Source: JBKBIP01 sp046297495
GTDB lineage: Bacteria > Planctomycetota > Planctomycetia > Gemmatales > Gemmataceae
Direction: 5' to 3'
NCBI GenBank assembly: GCA_046297495.1
Contig: JBKBIP010000001.1
Span: 62,001 to 126,000 of the forward strand
Length of the DNA: 64,000 bases
In this document: piece after piece, positions 41,977 to 49,700 of the stretch
Position numbering within the stretch: the stretch's first letter is position 1
Layout of the letters: every line of letters starts with the position of its first letter
Position numbers and translations under genes: made by a program
Notes under the pieces: model-generated
Seen by the model: only the letters and a program-made list of their open reading frames with translations
Databases searched by the model: none
What the model was told of the DNA's origin: nothing

Positions 41977-43002
41977 ATGGCTAATTCAAAGACGTATCCA
42001 TTCACTTTCGGTCCTTGGAACATCAGCACCGGCGCGGACCCGTTTGGACCGCCGGTGCGCAAGGAGGTCGAGTTCGCCGCCAAGCTGCGCGAGTACAAGA
42101 AACTGGGCTTCGACGGCGTGCAGTTTCACGATGACGACGTCGTGCCAGCGGATCAGGATTGGCAGACCATGCGCCAGGGGATCGCCGAGGTCAAGAAAAT
42201 CCTCGACGGCGAGGGGTTGTTTGTCGAGATCATCGCGCCGCGCTTGTGGGAACACCCTTACACCATCGACGGGGCTTACACGTCCAACAGCCCCCAGGAA
42301 CGGCAATACGCCCTGGAACGCTCCAAGCGCTGCATCGACATTGGCAACGAGTTGGGCTGCCGGAACGTGGTGCTGTGGCTGGCCCGCGAGGGAACCTACA
42401 TCCGCGAGGCCAAGGACCCGATCACGGCCGTGGGGCGGATCGTCGAAGCCATCAACGTCATGCTGGAATACGACAAGCACATCCGCATCCTGGGCGAGAT
42501 GAAGCCCAACGAGCCGATGGACCAGTCGTATTCACCGACCCCCGGCCATTTCCTGGGACTGGCCTATCGCACCGCCGACCCAGCCCGCGTGGGGGTCTTG
42601 ATCGAGTCGGCCCATTCGATCCTGGCCGGCCTGGACCCATCCGATGACATGGCCTACGCCTTGTGGCACGGCAAGCTGTGGAGCGTCCACCTGAACGATC
42701 AAAACGGCTTGAAGTATGACCAGGACAAGACCTTCGGCTCGGTCGATCTGCGGCGGGCCTTCAACACCGTCTGGGTGCTGGAGCGGGGCCACTACGACGG
42801 CTGCATCGGCCTCGATGTCAAGGCCATGCGCACCACCAAGCAAACCGACCAGACGAAACACCTGGCCAATAGCCGAGACATGTTTCTGCGCCTGCTCGAC
42901 GTGGCCCGCGCCGTGGACCCCGCCCAGGTGGACAGCTACCGGGCCGAGCGCGATTATGAAGGGTTGGAGCTGTATATCTTGGGGAAGTTGATGGGAAAGT
43001 GA
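41977..43002 (+). CDS. xylA: Xylose isomerase-type TIM-barrel enzyme
   Basis: 341 residues from ATG 41977 (GGAGG upstream). It resembles actinobacterial class I xylose isomerase along its length: FTFGPWN start, FHDDDVVP (catalytic His and Asp pair), EMKPNEP (metal Glu and Lys), LIESAHSILAGLD, HLNDQNGLKYDQD, and LDVKAMR with the last metal Asp. It interconverts xylose and xylulose or a related sugar. Isolated from other sugar genes, so a different aldose substrate is possible. GC and codon use match neighbours. Confidence 0.78.
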   Translation: MANSKTYPFTFGPWNISTGADPFGPPVRKEVEFAAKLREYKKLGFDGVQFHDDDVVPADQDWQTMRQGIAEVKKILDGEGLFVEIIAPRLWEHPYTIDGAYTSNSPQERQYALERSKRCIDIGNELGCRNVVLWLAREGTYIREAKDPITAVGRIVEAINVMLEYDKHIRILGEMKPNEPMDQSYSPTPGHFLGLAYRTADPARVGVLIESAHSILAGLDPSDDMAYALWHGKLWSVHLNDQNGLKYDQDKTFGSVDLRRAFNTVWVLERGHYDGCIGLDVKAMRTTKQTDQTKHLANSRDMFLRLLDVARAVDPAQVDSYRAERDYEGLELYILGKLMGK

Positions 43003-43067
43003 CGAGTTCGATTTCCACACGACGTTCTTGACAACGATGCAGCCATACCAACCGTTGGAGGTGTCCC

Positions 43068-43802
43068 ATTGAAAGCGCGGTGTTGATCCTGGCGGCGTTG
43101 CTGATCGGCGTCTCCAAGGCAGGTTTCGGCGGTGGGACGGGGTTTCTCGTGGGACCGTTGCTGGTGCTGGTCTTCCCCGCCAAGGAGTGTGTCGGCTTGA
43201 TGCTGCCGTTGCTGTTGGTGTGTGATGCCATGTGCCTGATTCCCTACTGGCGGCAGTGGGACACGATGAACGTGCTCATCCTCTTGCCGGGAGCCGCGCT
43301 GGGGGTGGTCTTGGGTACGCTGCTGCTGGACGCCGTTTCCAACACCATGTTAGCCCGAGGCATGGGCTTGTTCGCTATTGGCTTCGCATTGTTGCAAGCC
43401 TATCGGGAATGGCATGCCCACGCGGCGACGATCTTGACGCCGGATTGGTGGCCTGGTTCGCTGGTGGGAGCCAGCACGGGGTTCGTCTCCACGGTGTCGC
43501 ACATGGGAGGCGTGATCACGGTCATGTACCTGCTGCCGCAGCGACTGGAAAACGCGCGCTTCGTCGGCACGACTACGGCCATCTATTTCCTGCTCAATAC
43601 GCTCAAGGTACCCGCGTATTGGCAAATTGGCGTCTTGGATGTGTCGCTCATCTGGCGGGACGTACCGCTGATACCCGTCGTGATTCTCGGCACGGCGTTG
43701 GGGGTCTATCTCAACCGGCGCATCTCCAGCACGTTGTTTTCGCGTGTCATCCTGGTCACGGTACTGCTTACTGGCGTGCATCTGCTACTGACGTATGGAT
43801 AA
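43068..43802 (+). CDS. TauE/SafE-family permease, probable ATT start
   Basis: 244 residues if read from ATT 43068. The Shine-Dalgarno GGAGGTG (43057-43063) is ideally spaced for this codon, while the first GTG in frame (43080) is 18 nt away and would drop the first four residues (IESA). Sequence: LAALLIGVSKAGFGGG near the start and STVSHMGGVITVMYLLPQ in the second half, both TauE/SafE hallmarks, with about eight hydrophobic helices. It likely exports sulfite, sulfoacetate or another organic anion. Substrate not given by context. Confidence 0.83.
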   Translation: MESAVLILAALLIGVSKAGFGGGTGFLVGPLLVLVFPAKECVGLMLPLLLVCDAMCLIPYWRQWDTMNVLILLPGAALGVVLGTLLLDAVSNTMLARGMGLFAIGFALLQAYREWHAHAATILTPDWWPGSLVGASTGFVSTVSHMGGVITVMYLLPQRLENARFVGTTTAIYFLLNTLKVPAYWQIGVLDVSLIWRDVPLIPVVILGTALGVYLNRRISSTLFSRVILVTVLLTGVHLLLTYG

Positions 43803-43807
43803 GGAAA

Positions 43808-43843
43808 TAACCGGGGCCTGACACGAAAGTCAGACCACGGTTA
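43808..43843. terminator. Terminator-like hairpin between convergent genes
   Basis: Arms 43808-43822 and 43829-43843 pair at 13 of 15 positions with a 6-nt loop (ACGAAA). It starts 6 bp after the permease stop and faces the PEP-CTERM gene end, so it can serve both strands. Confidence 0.7.
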
Positions 43844-43908
43844 CTCCTTTGTCAACTATTGCCATTCACTGCAAATAGCCTGTGACGTCAAGAGCCATCG
43901 TCTCCATG

Positions 43909-44301
43909 TTAGGCGGACGTCCGGCGGCGGCGCCTACCATACCAACCCGCCAAGCTGGCCCCAATCAAGCCAGTAATGAGGCTGGCCGGTTCCGGCAGCT
44001 CGCACACATCGCCATCATCACTAGGAGCTCCGGGAACTTCAAAGGCCGGCGGTGGCAGCTCGGGGGACTCGCATGTACACTCGCAGCCGGGGGGGTCCTC
44101 CGTCAGCGGTGGCGGTGGCTGTTGCAACGCTGGCGGAGGCAACGTATCCGTTCGGGGCGGTTGTTGAAACACTGGCGGAGGCACATTGGGAATTGGATGA
44201 GGTAACGATGGTAAAACGGCCCATGCCGGCGTTGTCCCGACCAGTAACCAACAAAGGGCAATTCCACACATCCCACGGATGAACCTTCCTTGGTACTTCA
44301 T
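43909..44301 (-). CDS. Small PEP-CTERM surface protein
   Basis: About 130 residues. The signal peptide (GIALCWLLVGTTPAWA) precedes a Pro-rich middle containing a CECTC cluster. The C-terminus is a classic PEP-CTERM sorting tag: LPEPAS, a hydrophobic helix (LITGLIGASLAGW) and RRRRR. It would be processed by an exosortase system and placed at the cell surface or in exopolysaccharide; no exosortase is in the window. Start at ATG 44301, with a GTG just before it. It is divergent from the BBP7 gene. Confidence 0.85.
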   Translation of the reverse strand: MKYQGRFIRGMCGIALCWLLVGTTPAWAVLPSLPHPIPNVPPPVFQQPPRTDTLPPPALQQPPPPLTEDPPGCECTCESPELPPPAFEVPGAPSDDGDVCELPEPASLITGLIGASLAGWYGRRRRRTSA

Positions 44302-44761
44302 CACCTTAATCCTCTATGTTCACGATCTCGTTTGAGGGAACGGATCGGTGGTTTTTCGATCCTTCGTACCACTGGGCTAAAAGTGGAATCGGGAAACCAT
44401 TCGCCGGAATTCACCCAAGATTACCGCGCTGCCTGGTAGCATGACCGGGTTGTGCGAAAGTATGCGGGGAACAACAGTTCCGGTAAGCCGCGCAAGGCAA
44501 TGAATCCAGCGGAGTTTCCTTTAGCTTGAGAACTACTGTCACCAGCGCTTCGTTGGGTTTAATCCACGCGAACCTTGCCGTTCCTACGGTCTCCGCTTTC
44601 TCAATTCATGGCACATGCGCTTCCAGACGCGGAATCGTTTTAATGCTTTCATTCGCTTAGGTCGAATTACAGGAGAGAACGATATGCGCCCCAACCAAGA
44701 TCGAATGGGATACCACGATAATTGCCGGCACTGGGGACGGTTAGCGTAAGGAGGAAAAATC
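44302..44761. other. Divergent promoter region of the PEP-CTERM and BBP7 genes
   Basis: 460 bp without a credible gene. It must contain the promoters of two envelope-protein genes read outward, but no clear promoter or operator is seen. Confidence 0.35.
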
Positions 44762-46564
44762 ATGAGAGGCATACTGGCAGTTTGCCTGGGATGGTCCTGC
44801 ATGGTAATGGTACCACCGGCATGGACCCAGGAACACCATTGGCAACCTGCTCCCCCTTCGACATCATCCCCTTTGCCGTGGGTAACTCTTGGACGCCCGA
44901 TCGTGAAACTGGGTAAGCCGATGCCTTTGGACCGTCCTCCGCGATCTACCCCAACATTACCCGCGCCGCCGCATGCCTTGGATCAGAGTCCCCCCCGTTC
45001 CCTCAGAAACTTTGAAGCCACGCCGCTACCTTCCGCGCGGTCCGTGGCGTCCCTCGGACAACCACGTTCCACAGCTTCAACGGTTGAGAACCCAGATACC
45101 GGTATTCGCTTGGCTACCTACATTCCGTCCCCGGCGTCCCGTTTGACTTCCCCGATCCAACACGTTGCCGCCAGAGACGACATGCCAACACGGTTGCCGC
45201 AAACGTCGGAACCCCCCATGAACGGCGCTGAGAACGAAAAATCTACCGGACCCAAGGGGTCCCCAACCCCCAGCGTGGTGGTGCCTCCCTGCACGATGCC
45301 ATTGGTGGTATGGTCCGGGGGCAGTTGGACTCCAGAGGCTTGTCATCCCACTCATGCTGGTGGTCCAAACTGCGTGGATTGTGTCTGCCACGCGAACGGT
45401 TGTTGTGGTAGCTGCTGGGGGGACGGCTGCGGCGCTGGATGCGGATGTTGTTCCTGGCCGGGATGTTGCGTATGCGATGATTGCACGCCGGGTACCTGGG
45501 TGTACGCCAATGTGGATTACTTGCTGTGGTGGCTCAAACCGGGGAACGTTCCTCCCTTGTTGACAACCAGCCCGATTGGCTCGACCGCCGTGGGACGGCT
45601 GGGAGAACCGGATACCACCATCTTGTTCGGTAATTCCGCCATCGGCCGCAATCCCTTCTCCGGGGGACGCTTCAGCGCCGGCTTGTGGTTGGATCATTGC
45701 CGGACGTTCGCGCTGGAAGGTGGCTACTTTGTGCTGGGCCAACGCGCGCAACAATTTTTCACTGACTCCAACGCGGTCCCAAACCTGTACCGTCCGTTTT
45801 ACGATGCTAATTTGGACCTGCAAAACTCGCAAACCATCGCCACTCCCAATCGGGCGGATGGTAGCTTCTCGGTTAGTTATTCGACGGAGATGTGGGGAGC
45901 GGAAGCAAACGGACGCCTGAACCTGTGCCGGGATTGCTGGTATCGGATCGATGGCATCGCGGGGTTTCGTTATGTTCAACTCGATGACAAGTTGCACATA
46001 GGCGAGCGCGTCGTCGTCTCCCCTGCCACCATCGAACCGCGCAGCGGCAGCACGATCGTTGCCATCGATCAATTCGACACGCGCAATCGGTTTTATGGTG
46101 GACAACTCGGCGTCCTGGCCGAGTGCCGGCATGGCAATTGGGTGTTCGACATGCGCTTGAAGGTAGCCTTGGGAGAAACGCAGCAATACATCGACATCGT
46201 CGGCAATCAGGTGGAAACGACCGCGACAGGCCAAGTGCAGAGATTCACCGGGGGACTGCTGGCCTTGTCGAGCAACGTTGGCCGGCACCGCCGCAATGAA
46301 TTCAGTGTCATTCCAGAATTGGGTATCCATATCGGCTACCAGTTCACCCCCAACATCCGCGCCAATATGGGTTATACATTCCTCTATTGGAGCAGCGTGG
46401 TGCGTCCCGGCGATCAAATTGATTTGACCCTGGACAGCAATTTGATTCCCGTGTTCAATCCACCGAATGTCCCGCCCGTCTTTCCGTCCCGCCCCATCGT
46501 GCCGTTCAAACGGACTGATTTCTGGGCACAGGGACTCAACTTTGGCTTGGAATTTACCTGGTAA
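44762..46564 (+). CDS. BBP7-family outer-membrane beta-barrel protein
   Basis: 600 residues, AGGAGG before the ATG. A signal peptide is followed by a Pro/Ser/Thr-rich low-complexity region (~25-185). A cysteine-rich block follows, with 15 Cys between residues 194 and 241. Then comes the BBP7-type barrel from WVYANVDYLLWW to the end, with alternating strands (GGRFSAGLWLD, IDGIAGFRYVQL, LRLKVALG-like) and a terminal aromatic (LEFTW), typical of outer-membrane barrels. The family is planctomycete-specific as far as I know. The Cys block may bind metal or form disulfides at the cell surface. Confidence 0.83.
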   Translation: MRGILAVCLGWSCMVMVPPAWTQEHHWQPAPPSTSSPLPWVTLGRPIVKLGKPMPLDRPPRSTPTLPAPPHALDQSPPRSLRNFEATPLPSARSVASLGQPRSTASTVENPDTGIRLATYIPSPASRLTSPIQHVAARDDMPTRLPQTSEPPMNGAENEKSTGPKGSPTPSVVVPPCTMPLVVWSGGSWTPEACHPTHAGGPNCVDCVCHANGCCGSCWGDGCGAGCGCCSWPGCCVCDDCTPGTWVYANVDYLLWWLKPGNVPPLLTTSPIGSTAVGRLGEPDTTILFGNSAIGRNPFSGGRFSAGLWLDHCRTFALEGGYFVLGQRAQQFFTDSNAVPNLYRPFYDANLDLQNSQTIATPNRADGSFSVSYSTEMWGAEANGRLNLCRDCWYRIDGIAGFRYVQLDDKLHIGERVVVSPATIEPRSGSTIVAIDQFDTRNRFYGGQLGVLAECRHGNWVFDMRLKVALGETQQYIDIVGNQVETTATGQVQRFTGGLLALSSNVGRHRRNEFSVIPELGIHIGYQFTPNIRANMGYTFLYWSSVVRPGDQIDLTLDSNLIPVFNPPNVPPVFPSRPIVPFKRTDFWAQGLNFGLEFTW

Positions 46565-46679
46565 TTGATGACAAAACTGCTTTTTCCAGGCGCTGACCTG
46601 AGTTAAAGCATCCTCTCTTTCAGGCGGCTGAGGAAATCGCCGCCACACCTACGTTTCAAGCGGCTTGAGAATGAGTTAT

Positions 46680-46712
46680 ACCGGGCAAGCGAGTCCTCCT
46701 CGCTTGCCCGGT
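46680..46712. terminator. Perfect 14-bp bidirectional terminator hairpin
   Basis: ACCGGGCAAGCGAG (46680-46693) and its exact complement (46699-46712) around a 5-nt loop, between the convergent BBP7 and secretin genes. Very stable stem, with GGTTGGTT following on the plus strand. Confidence 0.82.
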
Positions 46713-46776
46713 TGGTTAAGCACTGTTTTAGTCCGTCCCCACGACTGCCCGAAAGCTGTCTGGGGACATCCGATTG

Positions 46777-49700
46777 CTAATCCAAAGTGATTGGTTCACT
46801 TCGGACACCTGTCTGAATCTCTTCCTCTTCCAGGTTGATGATGATTCGCGGCGTTACCATGATGAGCAAGCTGCTGGTGTCCCGGCCATAGCCGACGTTG
46901 CGGAACAGCCGGTTGACGTAGGGTAGCTTGCTCAAGATCGGCGGTCCAAATTCGTTCCGCCCTTCATTCAGAATCTTCAAGCCACCCAGCAACACCGTGC
47001 CGCCGTCCGGTACGTTCACCGACGTCTGAATACTGGTTAGGGAGAACGTCGGCTGTTGGATGAACTGCGTGAACACCAGCGGCTGCCCCTGGGCAATGAC
47101 CGTGTTCCCCGTGCCGAACACCGGTGTGACGAAGGTAGTGATGGGGAACAGCGGTACGTTGGCACTGGTCAGACTGGTCAACGTTGGATTCAGATTCAGA
47201 CGGACGAAACGCCGATCCGCGGACACCACTCCCTGCACCGCCAGGTACAATCCCAAGGGCACCGGCTGGTTCTGGGGGACAAACACCATTTGCGTGGCCG
47301 ACTGCACCAGTTGGACGTTCAGCACGAAGTACTGGAAGTCCTGGATGGCGATGGTGGAGGTTTGTCCATTCAAGAGCGTCAACTTTGGCGCCTGCATGAC
47401 GTTGGCCCGTTGGTCCCCTTGGGCCGCCTCCAGAAGCAGGAACACCTGAATGTCGCTTAGGAACGCCAAGCCCATCGCGATGCCACCATTGGCGAAGGGA
47501 CTGTTCGGAAAGGCTCCGAACGGCGGAATCGCGCGGTCAAAGCTCGATGTCATGATCGGAATGTCCAGGTCCGAGGTGAAGTTTCCCGCTGGCTGCAAGC
47601 CAGAGATGAAACGCTTGGGCGTGAAGTCGTTCACGTAGGGGAACTGCTTGAATTGCTGCGTCGTCAATTGCGGCTCGTAGGTCCGCGTGATTTTGTCCGT
47701 CTTCAAGTTAATATCGAAGTCCACGCCGATCCGCTCGAAGAAGGATTCGGACAAACTGATCAAGCGGACTTCCACCGAGATTTGCACGTCCTGCATGACG
47801 CGCAACTGGTTGAGCAACGACTGAATCTGTTCTTGGACATCGGGCGTCTGATTGACGACCAAGGCCATGCCAATCGGGAAGTAGTCGATGGTACCCGGTC
47901 CTCCCACGTCGCTCCAGGTGTTGGGAGCGATGGTATTGGTGATCAGCTTGATGAGCAAATCCTCCATTGTCTGCATTTGACCGGGGGAGCGTGTCCCCGC
48001 GATGGGATAGCTCGCCGTCGCGGACGTCGTCGCGCCTCCCAAGCCAGGACTCATGCCGGGGCTGAAATGCGGAGCCGTTGGTTCTCCCATGGGAGAGCTA
48101 ACGGGGACTCCATTCTGAAACCCCGTGGGAAAGCCGTTGTGCAATTGGAGATTGGGCGGACCATCGATACCACCGGTAGCTTGGCCCAGGACCTTCATCA
48201 AGTTGCCGCTGTTGGGGATCGCGTGGTTATCCACAGGGATGATCAAATCCGCCACCGGCCATGTCTTCTGCACCAATTGCCCCTTGGCGTTCTTGGGAGT
48301 GGTGATTTGCAACACCTCATCACGGATCACGTAGGTTAAGTGAACCTGCCGCAGCAATAAGTTCAGGGCGGACTTACGTGATACCCCTTCCAGTTTGAGC
48401 GTCACCGGTTGTTCCAGGCTGATGTTCTGCTCCTCCAGGGCCGGCAGGTCGGCGACGATATTCATGCCGGTCCAGGCACGCAGGTCGTCGATGACCTGAC
48501 GCAATGGCGTATCCTGGAACGAGAGGTTGATCGGTAGATGCAGGGATTGTTCGATGGCGCGTTCCTTTTCGTTCATCCGCGTCGAGATCAGGCCATCCTC
48601 CAACCCCTTGCGGTTCTTGGCGCGTTGAAAGGCATCGTTGTCAAACAACATCGGGTTCTTGTCGTCCACCGGAGGGCCAAAGTTCTCGGCGGCGTTCATG
48701 TTGCGCGTGAACATGACTTCGCGGCTCTCTTTGGCTTTGTTGGCGTCGGTCAAGTTGCGCTGCACCCGGCAGATGTGGATGGCGGCGTCGGCGGCGGCGT
48801 TGTCGGGGTCCAGCTCGTGTGCCTTCATGGCGTACATCTCGGCTTCTTTGTACTTGCCTTCCTTGAAGAACACACGGTACTGGTTCATCAACTCCGCCAC
48901 TTGTTCCTGTTTCTGTTTCTCGGCGACACGGCGGCGGTCGCGGCGTTCCAGCGCGGAGGCGCGCTGTCCCTGCTGGATGTTTTCCCATTCCATCTGGGCA
49001 TGTAGTGACTGGAAGCTGCGCATGCGCTCTTCCACCGGCCGTTTGAGCAAGGCGATGCGATTGGGAGCAATCGGCGATCCTTCCAACTCGCTGAGGAATC
49101 CTTGCAAGATGGCCAGTGCTTGCTCGCTGTCGCGGGCCTTGAAGGCGTTGGTAGATTCGGACAAGGCTTTGCGCATCTGGTCTTGGAGACGCTGGAACTC
49201 AATGGAGTGCATGGCCTTGACCTGTTCGGCGAAATCATCCGCGCTGGCGGCCGCCACCGGCGACGACGGCCGGTCGCTGATATGGGCAGTGCCTGGGGCG
49301 GCGCCTGGGAAGACGTTTGGCGCCGGGTCGTCCGCTGACTCCACGGCGGACACCTGGGCCAAGGCGGACGGCTGCATTTCCGGCATCAACATGACTTCTT
49401 TGATCTTGGACTGCTTTTCCGCCTTGAGCAAGCGGGTGTCGAAGCTGTCGAAGATGGAACGGGCTTGATGGTACTCCTTGCGACGGAAGGCGCTCATCCC
49501 CGCCTCGAACAGTCTATCCGCCCGCGCGACGGTGCCATTGAATTCCTCGATGTCCACCGAACGCAGCACCTCGGCGGCGGCCTGCTGAACGCCATAGGGG
49601 CCTTCAAAGGCTTCCTCGGCCAAGCGGCGCGCGGTGGCCGTTTCGCCGCGGCGCAGCTCCAAGCGGGCTTTCTCCAGCAGCTCAAGACCACGCTGTTCGG

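Noticed and set aside
45077..46648. 523-residue open frame antisense to the BBP7 gene
   Set aside because: The plus strand has a Shine-Dalgarno, a signal peptide and a recognisable barrel; the antisense product has none.
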